Source: Bacteroidota bacterium
Lineage (GTDB): Bacteria > Bacteroidota > Ignavibacteria > Kapaibacteriales > Kapaibacteriaceae
Length of the DNA stretch: 5,555 nucleotides
Direction: 5' to 3'
NCBI GenBank assembly: GCA_003488525.1
Contig: DNLG01000156.1
Coordinates: forward strand, 3,685-9,239
Position numbers and translations under genes: made by a program
The notes under the pieces: generated by a model
The model's database searches: none
What the model saw: only the letters and a program-made list of their open reading frames with translations
What the model was told of the DNA's origin: nothing
Part shown: positions 1 to 5,555 of the stretch, piece after piece
Layout of the letters: each line of letters starts with the position of its first letter
Numbering within the stretch: the first letter of the stretch is position 1

Positions 1-2069
1 GAGTCGAGGTCTTCGCCAAAGATCTTGACGACGACGTCCTGCCGGGCACCGGTCATGAGTTCGTTGAAACGCATCTGGATCGGCTGCTGGAAGGAGAACG
101 TGGTGCCGGGGATCTCTTCCAGCGCTCGTTGCATCACCGAGGCAAGCTCTTCGCGCGAATGTGCCGAGGTCCACTCGTGCTTGTCCTTGAGTACGATGAT
201 CAGATCGCCCGACTCCATAGGCATCGGGTCGAGCGGGATCTCCGACGTGCCGATCTTGCCGATTACGCGCTCGACCTCGGGGAAGCGCGACGTAAGGATG
301 CCGGCTGCCTGCTGGGCGCGCTCGATCGAGGCCGTCAGGGACTGACCCGTGGCCAGTCGCATCTCCACGGCGAAGTCACCTTCGTCGAGCTGTGGAACAA
401 ACTCACCGCCCATCGACAGGAACAATGCGATGGCTGCGGCGAACGCCCCCAGGGTTAACGATATGATAAGGGGCATGCGACGCAGTGTGAAGCGCTGTAC
501 CGGTTCGTAGAGGCGGCCGATGAAGTCCATGATACGGTCAGCGATCGGCCACGTGCGAAGACCGGGCTTGAGAAGCAGCGACGACATCATCGGTACGTAG
601 GTGGTGCTGAGCAGAAACGCTCCTGCGATGGCGAAGATGACGGTCTGCGCCATGGGCCGGAACATCTTCCCCTCGATGCCGACCAGTGCAAGGATCGGTA
701 CGTACACGATCATGATGATCACTTCGCCGAAGGCTGCCGAGCGCCGGATCTTGACCGAAGCCTCGCGCACGATCATTGCTCCGTCCTGACCCAAAGCTTG
801 GCGCGACGTGAGGGCGTGCATCACCGCCTCGACGATGATAACTGCCCCGTCGACGATCAGTCCGAAGTCCAGCGCGCCGAGCGACATCAGATTACCGCTA
901 ACACCGAAGAGACTCATCATGCCGACGGCAAAGAGCATCGACAGCGGGATGACGCTGGCGACGATGATGCCGGCGCGCATGTTGCCCAGTAGCAGCACCA
1001 GCACGAAGATCACGATGAGAGCCCCCTCTATGAGATTTGTACTCACCGTCGATATCGCCTTGTTGACCAGACGTGTCCGGTCCAGGAACGGCTCAATGAT
1101 CACACCCTCCGGTAGTGATCGACGGATCTCGTCGATGCGCTGCTTGACGTTGGTGATCACCTCCGACGAGTTGGCCCCTTTGAGCATCAGGACAATGCCA
1201 CCGACGGCCTCGGACGATGAATCGTAGGTCATCGCTCCGTAGCGGATCGCATGTCCGTCCCGCACCGTTGCCACATCGCGCACGAGGATCGGTGCCGAGC
1301 CGGCAGAATGGCGGATGACGATCTCTTCGACGTCGGCCACCGAGCGCGCAATGCCCTCGGTGCGGATGAAGCGCACGCCCGACTCGTGCTCGATGTAGGC
1401 TCCGCCGCTGCTGGCGTTATTCTTTTCCAGGGCCGTGATCACCTGATCGATGTCGATCTGCGATGAGCGCAACCGGAACGGGTCGATGGCGATCTCCAGC
1501 TGACGAAGGTAGCCGCCGAAGCTCGACACATCGGCAACACCCGGCGTTCCGAGCAGGCGCCGGCGCACGATCCAGTCCTGCAGCGTACGCAGTGTTGCCA
1601 GGTCATACCGGTCCTCATACCCCGGGGCGGCTCGGAGCACATACTGGTAGATCTCACCCAGCCCCGTGGTCACCGGCGCTAGCATCGGAATGCCGGCACT
1701 GGCCGGGATCTCGCGCTGGATCTCCACCAGTCGCTGATCCACCTGCGCGCGCGCCCAGTATACGTCCACGTCGTCGTCAAAGACGATCGTCACCACCGAC
1801 AGACCGAAGCGGGAGATCGACCGCAGTTCGTGGATGCCCGGGATAGAGGCCATCGTCAGCTCCACCGGGGTGGTGATGAGCTTTTCCACCTCCTGGGGGG
1901 CCAGCGCCGGAGAGCGCGTCACGACCTGGACCTGATTGTTCGTGATGTCCGGTACGGCATCGATCGGCAGGGACTGAAGCGAGACGATGCCCCAGATGAT
2001 CAGACCGATAACGCCAAGACCGATGATCAGCGGATTGCTGATCGAAAACGTGATGATCCGTTGAAACAT
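1..2069 (-). CDS. czcA: CzcA-type heavy-metal efflux RND transporter (inner-membrane pump), 3' end outside window
   Basis: Proton-driven inner-membrane RND pump of the heavy-metal efflux (HME) class. It works with a periplasmic adaptor and an outer-membrane channel to expel divalent cations. About 689 codons are present of the roughly 1,030-1,060 usual for the family, and the rest lies beyond the left edge. Seen: a first membrane segment at about residues 12-32; PDITNNQVQV at about 40-50; a periplasmic porter region; a hydrophobic bundle at about 345-500; a seventh membrane segment near 530-550; then FVPQLDEGD, typical of the start of the second half. The membrane motif DFGLIVDGAVIIVE places Asp401, Asp407 and Glu414 at the spacing of the CzcA proton-relay residues D402/D408/E415. 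This motif fits the Zn/Co/Cd/Ni groups rather than CusA (Cu/Ag). The start at 2069 has GAGGG on the coding strand (2074-2078) four bases upstream. The frame is intact throughout. The exact metal cannot be read from this. Adaptor and channel genes are expected further left. Confidence 0.95.
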   Translation of the reverse strand, partial: MFQRIITFSISNPLIIGLGVIGLIIWGIVSLQSLPIDAVPDITNNQVQVVTRSPALAPQEVEKLITTPVELTMASIPGIHELRSISRFGLSVVTIVFDDDVDVYWARAQVDQRLVEIQREIPASAGIPMLAPVTTGLGEIYQYVLRAAPGYEDRYDLATLRTLQDWIVRRRLLGTPGVADVSSFGGYLRQLEIAIDPFRLRSSQIDIDQVITALEKNNASSGGAYIEHESGVRFIRTEGIARSVADVEEIVIRHSAGSAPILVRDVATVRDGHAIRYGAMTYDSSSEAVGGIVLMLKGANSSEVITNVKQRIDEIRRSLPEGVIIEPFLDRTRLVNKAISTVSTNLIEGALIVIFVLVLLLGNMRAGIIVASVIPLSMLFAVGMMSLFGVSGNLMSLGALDFGLIVDGAVIIVEAVMHALTSRQALGQDGAMIVREASVKIRRSAAFGEVIIMIVYVPILALVGIEGKMFRPMAQTVIFAIAGAFLLSTTYVPMMSSLLLKPGLRTWPIADRIMDFIGRLYEPVQRFTLRRMPLIISLTLGAFAAAIALFLSMGGEFVPQLDEGDFAVEMRLATGQSLTASIERAQQAAGILTSRFPEVERVIGKIGTSEIPLDPMPMESGDLIIVLKDKHEWTSAHSREELASVMQRALEEIPGTTFSFQQPIQMRFNELMTGARQDVVVKIFGEDLD

Positions 2070-2097
2070 GGAACCCTCATATAATGATCACAATGCT

Positions 2098-2120
2098 TCG
2101 TTGGCCATTGCAGCCAACGA
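2098..2120 (-). other. Hairpin between the small exported-protein gene and czcA
   Basis: A perfect 8-base inverted repeat (TCGTTGGC / GCCAACGA) with a 7-base loop lies in the 65-base gap between the stop of the small gene (2135) and the czcA start (2069). No T-run follows it in the direction of transcription, so it does not look like a standard intrinsic terminator. It could be an mRNA processing or stability element, or a partial attenuator that sets the ratio of the two products. The structure is seen; the role is inference. Confidence 0.4.
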
Positions 2121-2134
2121 GCGGTGGGGTGTGA

Positions 2135-2515
2135 TCAGCTCAATCGAGGGGGCTGGAAGATCTCCGGCACGGATGCCTGCGGCGTTCCGTTGGTCTTGGG
2201 CAGGGGGCTTTGCGGCACGTCCACCGGCTGCAGACGAATCTCCACACGTACATGTTCGATCTCTGCCGCCGACATGGCTGAGGTGCAGCCACCGAGGAGC
2301 GGCAGGGCTTCGTGCTCATCATCTGAGCGCTGCTTGCTGCCGAAATGGTCGATCAGAAAGTCCACAAATGACAGATCCCTCTGACCGTGAGCGCTCACGT
2401 GATGGTCGAAATGTTCGACCAGATTGCCGATCTTCGCAAGCTCCTGCGGGTCGTAGCTACCGAGCAGGGCCGCCACGAGGTTAATCGGTAAGAGGATGAT
2501 TGCCAGGGACTTCAT
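2135..2515 (-). CDS. Small exported His-rich protein associated with a CzcA-type efflux operon
   Basis: A 126-residue protein with a signal-peptide-like start (MKSLAIILLPINLVAALLGS), so probably periplasmic or membrane-anchored. Residues 25-72 carry a dense set of possible metal ligands: His35, His38, His39, His43, His57 and His68, with many Asp/Glu. The pattern is ELxKxxxLVEHFxxH...LSFxDFLxxHF...DxxHxxLPL. I recognise this layout from small unnamed exported proteins that precede CzcA/CusA-family pumps in Bacteroidota, although I cannot run a search. The tail (about 100-126) is Pro-rich and low in complexity. There is a single Cys at 77. The gene ends 65 bases before czcA on the same strand, so one transcript is likely. 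No clear Shine-Dalgarno site precedes the ATG; the start was chosen because it yields the signal peptide. Periplasmic metal binding or delivery to the pump is inferred, not known. Confidence 0.8.
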   Translation of the reverse strand: MKSLAIILLPINLVAALLGSYDPQELAKIGNLVEHFDHHVSAHGQRDLSFVDFLIDHFGSKQRSDDEHEALPLLGGCTSAMSAAEIEHVRVEIRLQPVDVPQSPLPKTNGTPQASVPEIFQPPRLS

Positions 2516-2550
2516 GCGTTTTGCGCTGCGAATCTACGGAATGCCGGAAT

Positions 2551-2559
2551 TGTGGATAA
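2551..2559 (-). promoter_or_regulatory. Perfect consensus DnaA box (TTATCCACA)
   Basis: The minus strand reads TTATCCACA, the exact high-affinity DnaA-binding 9-mer. It lies between the two divergent genes and overlaps the candidate -10 element of the efflux operon. I found no second box nearby, so it is not evidence of an origin. A role as a DnaA-responsive regulatory site is possible; a chance match is also possible. Confidence 0.4.
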
Positions 2560-2581
2560 CTTCTGGAAATATGAATTCCAA
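2553..2581 (-). promoter_or_regulatory. Candidate sigma70-like promoter for the efflux operon
   Basis: On the minus strand TTGGAA (2576-2581) and TATCCA (2553-2558) are separated by 17 bases. They match 4/6 and 3/6 of the TTGACA/TATAAT consensus. This would start transcription near 2545, about 30 bases before the small gene. The match is weak, and Bacteroidota sigma factors prefer other motifs, so this is only a candidate. No convincing promoter was found for the rightward unit. Confidence 0.25.
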
Positions 2582-2586
2582 TTCAT
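2571..2586. promoter_or_regulatory. 16-base dyad in the divergent spacer, possible operator
   Basis: ATGAATT and AATTCAT form 7-base arms around a 2-base centre (CC). The dyad lies in the spacer between the efflux operon and the binding-protein gene and overlaps the candidate -35 element of the former. A second overlapping repeat, TGGAA/TTCCA (2564-2568 and 2576-2580), shares bases with it. The symmetry and size suit a dimeric repressor or activator, such as a metal sensor, but no regulator gene is in the window. Confidence 0.35.
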
Positions 2587-2673
2587 TGGTTTCAGCCCCC
2601 TGAGTTACGAAGTTTGTCCCCGTGAATCTCCATGGGTAGCTCGCAAACCTACATAGCGGTTGGCGCAAGCGCC

Positions 2674-4389
2674 ATGAGATTCGTCAGTTCTTTGACAGTT
2701 GGATTAGCCATTTGCAGTTTTCTGTGTAGTTCGTGTGTCGGCCACAAGCCGGCACCAGTAGAGAGTTTGTCAGAGTTCATGTACAATGAACCTGATGGAA
2801 TCTTGAGTCTCGACCCGGCACAGGCATCCTACCGCAGCGCGCTCTGGACGACGTCACACTTGTTCAACGGGTTGGTAGAGCTTGACTCGGCGCTCCACAT
2901 AGCCCCTTGCATAGCAAGGAGTTGGAGTGTTGATGAAAGCGGGAAGCGCTGGACGTTTCGTCTCCGGACGGACGTGCAGTTTCACCCTGATGCATGTTTC
3001 GGATCACGACGTACGCGGCTCGTGACAGCTCATGACGTGAAATACAGTCTTGAGCGCATTCTCGATGCCCGCACAAAGTCGACAGGCCTCTGGGCATTTC
3101 GGACCACCATCGTCGGTGCTGATGCATTTCATCAGGCCACCCGCGCCGGTACGTCCGGATCCGTTGAAGGCATTACGGTCGTTAACGACTCCGTCATCTC
3201 GATTCAGCTCACACAACCATTTGCTCCGTTTCTGGCCGTTCTCACCATGCCATACGGCTCGATTATTCCGAGGGAAGCGATCGAAGCGTATGGGGCCGAG
3301 TATGGACGACATCCCGTTGGTACGGGCCCGTTCATGTTCGGTACCTGGAACCAGGACCGAGAGCTCACGCTGAGCCGAAATCCGCAGTATTTCAAATTCG
3401 ATGCCTCCGGGCGGCGGTTGCCGTACCTGGATAAGGTTCGGATATCGTTTCTGCGGGACCCAAAGAGCGAGTTCCTCGAATTCACCAAGGGTGCATTCGA
3501 TATGATCAGCTCTGTTGACGAGTCCTTTACGCCGAGTGTCTTTGATCCCCAAGGCCGGTTGCGTCCACCCTATAACCGATTCCGTGTTCTGCGCACAGCC
3601 GCAAACACGATCGAGTATTACGGGATCCTCATGGACACGACCCTGCCGGCAGGGCGCACCTCGCCCCTTGCCACGTCGAAGGCTCTCCGTCAGGCATTAA
3701 ATCATGCGATCGACCGGCACCGGATCGTTACGTATCTGTTGAGCGGACGTGGCATCCCGGCCTATCACGGCGTTCTACCGCCCACGATGCCGGGGTTCAA
3801 CGATTCCATTCGCGGATATCGGTACGATCCCGAACGTGCCCGTCGACTTCTAGCAGAAGCAGGGTATCCCAATGGCAGGGGGCTTCCAAAGCTCCTTTTG
3901 CAGCTGGGGAACAGTCAGCGCACCGCCTCGATCGCCGAGGCTGTGCAGGCACAGTTGAAAGAGGTCGGAATCGACGTCGAACTGCGCCAGGTTGATTTTC
4001 CGCAGCACCTTTCGATGGTTCGCGCCGGTGAGCTGGCGCTCTGGAGGACGAGTTGGATCGGAGACTATCCCGATCCCGAGAACTTCATGGCGCTGTTCAT
4101 TTCCTCGACCATAGCCCCGAAAGGCCCCAACACGACACGCATCAATCGGCGCGATCTTGATTCGCTCTACGATGCCGCGCTGTCGCCGACGTTGGATGAA
4201 GCAGCCCGACGGAACCTGTATTCCCGGATGGAACGGATCGTGATCGAAGAAGCCCCCTGGGTTTTCCTTTACTATCACGTCGTTCTGCGCGTTTTTCAGC
4301 CCCATGTCAAGGGGCTTACACTCGACGGTTCTGACCGTCTGATCCTTGAACGGGTCAGCAAATCAAACCGCGAGATTGTTTCACAATGA
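2674..4389 (+). CDS. Family 5 (peptide/nickel-type) ABC transporter solute-binding lipoprotein
   Basis: An extracytoplasmic binding protein of the SBP_bac_5 family (DppA/OppA/NikA type), which normally hands oligopeptides or related ligands to an ABC permease. Seen: a lipoprotein-like signal peptide ending LCSSC, with Cys21 as the probable lipidated residue. Family landmarks follow in order: LDPAQA; LFNGLVELD; APCIARSWSVDESGKRWTFRLR; a VTAHDVKYSLERILD segment; HPVGTGPF; LRQALNHAIDR; YDPERARRLLAEAGYP; and AQLKEVGIDVELRQ with YPDPENF. The length of 571 residues is slightly above the usual 500-550. A short insertion with Cys (DACFGSRRTR) sits where simpler members read FHDG. An in-frame ATG at 2632 would add 14 residues. 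I prefer 2674 because the signal peptide starts there, but neither start has a Shine-Dalgarno site, and a small hairpin (2661-2674) touches the 2674 ATG. No permease or ATPase gene is present. The next gene, NlpC/P60, starts 20 bases after the stop, so the two are probably co-transcribed. The ligand is unknown. Confidence 0.92.
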   Translation: MRFVSSLTVGLAICSFLCSSCVGHKPAPVESLSEFMYNEPDGILSLDPAQASYRSALWTTSHLFNGLVELDSALHIAPCIARSWSVDESGKRWTFRLRTDVQFHPDACFGSRRTRLVTAHDVKYSLERILDARTKSTGLWAFRTTIVGADAFHQATRAGTSGSVEGITVVNDSVISIQLTQPFAPFLAVLTMPYGSIIPREAIEAYGAEYGRHPVGTGPFMFGTWNQDRELTLSRNPQYFKFDASGRRLPYLDKVRISFLRDPKSEFLEFTKGAFDMISSVDESFTPSVFDPQGRLRPPYNRFRVLRTAANTIEYYGILMDTTLPAGRTSPLATSKALRQALNHAIDRHRIVTYLLSGRGIPAYHGVLPPTMPGFNDSIRGYRYDPERARRLLAEAGYPNGRGLPKLLLQLGNSQRTASIAEAVQAQLKEVGIDVELRQVDFPQHLSMVRAGELALWRTSWIGDYPDPENFMALFISSTIAPKGPNTTRINRRDLDSLYDAALSPTLDEAARRNLYSRMERIVIEEAPWVFLYYHVVLRVFQPHVKGLTLDGSDRLILERVSKSNREIVSQ

Positions 4390-4395
4390 TGTTCG

Positions 4396-4402
4396 AAGGA
4401 GG
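4396..4402 (+). promoter_or_regulatory. Strong Shine-Dalgarno site (AAGGAGG) of the NlpC/P60 gene
   Basis: AAGGAGG ends seven bases before the ATG at 4410 and fixes that start. A second ATG follows at once (4413). An ATG-TGA pair at 4404-4409 lies too close to the site to be used. This is the only textbook ribosome-binding site in the window. Confidence 0.8.
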
Positions 4403-4409
4403 CATGTGA

Positions 4410-5318
4410 ATGATGAAGCTGCCTGGCATGTCGCTCCTTTCGATCCTTCTTACCGCGGTATTCTCACTGTGCTTCGTCGCGCCTGAGCTTGCTACTGCTT
4501 CACCGGCGCCAACGGCGTCGAAGGTTTCAAAACCAGCGGCACGCAAAGTCTCACGCAAGAAGCGCTCACGTCGATCAAAGTGCTCTCCAGCTGCCCGCGC
4601 AGCCGGGAAGCGTCAGGCGATCGACCTTATTCGTACCCAAAGTCCGGAGCTGTGCCGTCTGACCGGCATTAAGATGGCTCCGGGTGACTCGATCATCAAC
4701 ACGTCCGAGATCCTCCAAAGCGATGGAGAGCTTACCGACGTGCAGGCCGGCGAAAATCTCCCGTACGAAGAAGGGGAGATCATCGCCGAACTTGAGCAGG
4801 AAGACGACGTTACGCCCGACCTTGAGGCGTTTCGCTCGCTCTGGCTGACGATGATCGATGAGAAGGATGGAGGCGCAGCCTCGGAAGGGGCACTCCCGAA
4901 GCAGAAATTGGCCGACCTCGTGATGGAATGGCTGGGCACCCGCTACCACTTTGGTGGCATGGCCCGCACGGGGATCGACTGTTCAGCTTTCACACAGATG
5001 TTGTTCTCATCTGCACTGAACGTCACGCTGCCACGTACCTCGGTCGCTCAGGCGACGCTTGGTCAGTCAGTGGGACGCCGATCAGATCTCCAGTTTGGTG
5101 ATCTGGTCTTCTTCCGCACACGCTCGCGTCGGGGTATCTCGCACGTCGGCATGTATCTCGGCGATAACCTGTTTGCACACTCCTCGTCTCGCTACGGCGT
5201 CACGATCTCCTCGCTCGAGTCGACCTACTACTCGAAGCGCCTGGTCGCTGCCCGCCGCATCGGTGATGAAGACATCGCACGTATGGCCGGCTCGGCCCAA
5301 ACGTCGAACGTGAACTGA
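4410..5318 (+). CDS. Secreted NlpC/P60 family peptidoglycan endopeptidase
   Basis: A 302-residue exported cysteine peptidase. The family cuts peptide stems of peptidoglycan, commonly the D-Glu-diaminopimelate bond. Seen: a type I signal peptide with cleavage probably after Ala30 (ATA|SP); a strongly basic linker at 38-68 (14 Lys/Arg, no acid); a strongly acidic stretch at 100-139 (15 Asp/Glu, no base); then the catalytic domain from about 164 to 285. The active-site motif GIDCSAF gives Cys191, ISHVGMYLG gives His245 and FAHSS gives His257. The 12-residue His-His spacing matches E. coli Spr/MepS. RYHFGG, LPRTS and FGDLVFF are also standard for the family. No LysM or SH3 domain is visible, so the charged N-terminal region may replace a wall-binding domain. 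It follows the binding-protein gene by 20 bases and is followed by a terminator, so it is the last gene of that unit. Activity is well supported; the precise bond cut and the biological role are inferred. Confidence 0.93.
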   Translation: MMKLPGMSLLSILLTAVFSLCFVAPELATASPAPTASKVSKPAARKVSRKKRSRRSKCSPAARAAGKRQAIDLIRTQSPELCRLTGIKMAPGDSIINTSEILQSDGELTDVQAGENLPYEEGEIIAELEQEDDVTPDLEAFRSLWLTMIDEKDGGAASEGALPKQKLADLVMEWLGTRYHFGGMARTGIDCSAFTQMLFSSALNVTLPRTSVAQATLGQSVGRRSDLQFGDLVFFRTRSRRGISHVGMYLGDNLFAHSSSRYGVTISSLESTYYSKRLVAARRIGDEDIARMAGSAQTSNVN

Positions 5319-5392
5319 TTGTTGCCCTCGCGCTGATCCAACACCGTAAAGAACAGTTTGTAGGAGCGCCGAGAAAGAATGGGCGCAAATTC

Positions 5393-5435
5393 AGAGAGCT
5401 TCTCGTACCCGGGTGCGAGAAGCTCTTTGGTTTTT
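5393..5435 (+). terminator. Intrinsic terminator after the NlpC/P60 gene
   Basis: An 11-base perfect stem, AGAGCTTCTCG (5395-5405) with CGAGAAGCTCT (5416-5426), can extend inward by three pairs to a CCGG loop and outward by two. A T-rich tail follows (TTTGGTTTTT). It lies 75 bases after the stop at 5318 and fits rho-independent termination of the rightward operon. Confidence 0.8.
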
Positions 5436-5462
5436 GGGTAGTGTCTGACTGCATTCCAGTTT

Positions 5463-5483
5463 GGATTCCTGGTATCGCGGGAA
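5463..5483. repeat. Degenerate GGATTCC...GGGAA palindrome, possibly a decayed intergenic repeat
   Basis: GGATTCC (5463-5469) and GGGAACGACG (5479-5488) flank a 9-base centre. The layout resembles the widespread small intergenic palindromes of the form GGATTCCCG-CGGGAATGACG (dRS3/REP-like), with several mismatches; only four to six pairs remain. Only one copy is visible, so family membership is a resemblance, not a demonstration. Confidence 0.3.
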
Positions 5484-5510
5484 CGACGATGTCGCGGCGT
5501 AATCACAAAT

Positions 5511-5543
5511 TGACCGATTACGGAATCACGGCGTCATCGGTCA
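5511..5543. repeat. Inverted repeat TGACCGAT / ATCGGTCA
   Basis: Perfect 8-base arms at 5511-5518 and 5536-5543 enclose 17 bases. The right arm is part of the 7-base tandem repeat that begins at 5534. No T-run follows within the window. It could be a hairpin at the edge of a repeat region; the function is unknown. Confidence 0.4.
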
Positions 5544-5554
5544 TCAGTCATCGG
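5534..5554. repeat. Heptanucleotide tandem repeat, at least three units, cut by the window end
   Basis: TCATCGG, TCATCAG and TCATCGG follow one another without a gap, and the last visible base (T, 5555) would begin a fourth unit. The units differ at one base. The array lies in non-coding DNA about 100 bases after the terminator. Its true length cannot be seen here. Confidence 0.6.
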
Positions 5555-5555
5555 T

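Noticed and set aside
808..1227. 139-residue plus-strand open frame inside the pump gene
   Set aside because: It lies antisense to the conserved CzcA membrane core; the opposite strand encodes recognisable motifs, and the frame is a by-product of high GC.
2068..2484. Plus-strand open frames across the small exported-protein gene (also 2124-2384)
   Set aside because: They have no signal, motif or ribosome-binding site, whereas the minus-strand frame has a signal peptide and a recognisable His-rich pattern next to the pump gene.
2516..2631. Replication origin suggested by the DnaA box
   Set aside because: Only one box is present, there is no AT-rich unwinding region or cluster of boxes, and no replication genes are nearby.
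3004..3552. 182-residue minus-strand open frame inside the binding-protein gene
   Set aside because: It is antisense to the conserved SBP_bac_5 domain and its product looks compositionally random.
4404..4409. ATG-TGA minimal open frame before the NlpC/P60 start
   Set aside because: It begins one base after the Shine-Dalgarno site, too close for initiation; the ATG at 4410 has ideal spacing.
5228..5506. 92-residue minus-strand open frame beyond and into the NlpC/P60 gene
   Set aside because: It overlaps the strongly supported NlpC/P60 gene by about 90 bases, reads straight through the terminator hairpin, and its product matches no family I know.

Overview
The window looks like ordinary chromosome from a Gram-negative bacterium of moderately high GC (estimated by eye in the upper 50s percent). 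The protein sequences point to the Bacteroidota-Chlorobiota (FCB) group. The CzcA-type pump has the wording I associate with that group: PDITNNQVQV near the N-terminus, VIIVEA rather than VIIVEN in the fourth membrane segment. It is preceded by a small histidine-rich exported protein of a kind that accompanies such pumps there. Three of the four genes lack a textbook AGGAGG Shine-Dalgarno site. A Kapabacteria- or Ignavibacteria-like member would fit the GC, but this is inference from memory of the families, not from a search.

Layout. Positions 1-2069 (minus strand) hold the N-terminal two thirds of a CzcA/CnrA-type heavy-metal efflux RND transporter, cut off by the left window edge. Just upstream of it on the same strand (2135-2515) is a 126-residue exported, His-rich protein that probably forms one operon with the pump. 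A spacer of about 120-160 bases (2516-2631, or to 2673) carries the start regions of two divergent units. It contains a perfect DnaA-box 9-mer, a 16-base dyad and a weak sigma70-like promoter. Rightward on the plus strand lie a lipoprotein of the family 5 (Dpp/Opp-type) solute-binding proteins (2674-4389) and, 20 bases later, a secreted NlpC/P60 cysteine peptidase (4410-5318). A strong hairpin terminator (5393-5435) closes that unit. The last 120 bases are non-coding and contain short palindromes and the start of a 7-base tandem repeat that runs off the window.

How the genes work together. The left unit should export divalent cations (Zn/Co/Cd/Ni class by its DFG-D-E motif) from the periplasm or inner membrane, with the small protein as a probable periplasmic metal-handling accessory. 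The right unit pairs an oligopeptide-type binding protein with a peptidoglycan peptide hydrolase and has no permease or ATPase in the window. One reading is capture of cell-wall peptides, but that is a hypothesis. I see no CRISPR, transposase, tRNA or rRNA, and nothing that clearly amounts to an undescribed system. The most noteworthy items are the pump-associated small protein, the binding-protein/NlpC pairing, the opposite-charge linker of the NlpC protein, and the regulatory-looking divergent spacer.
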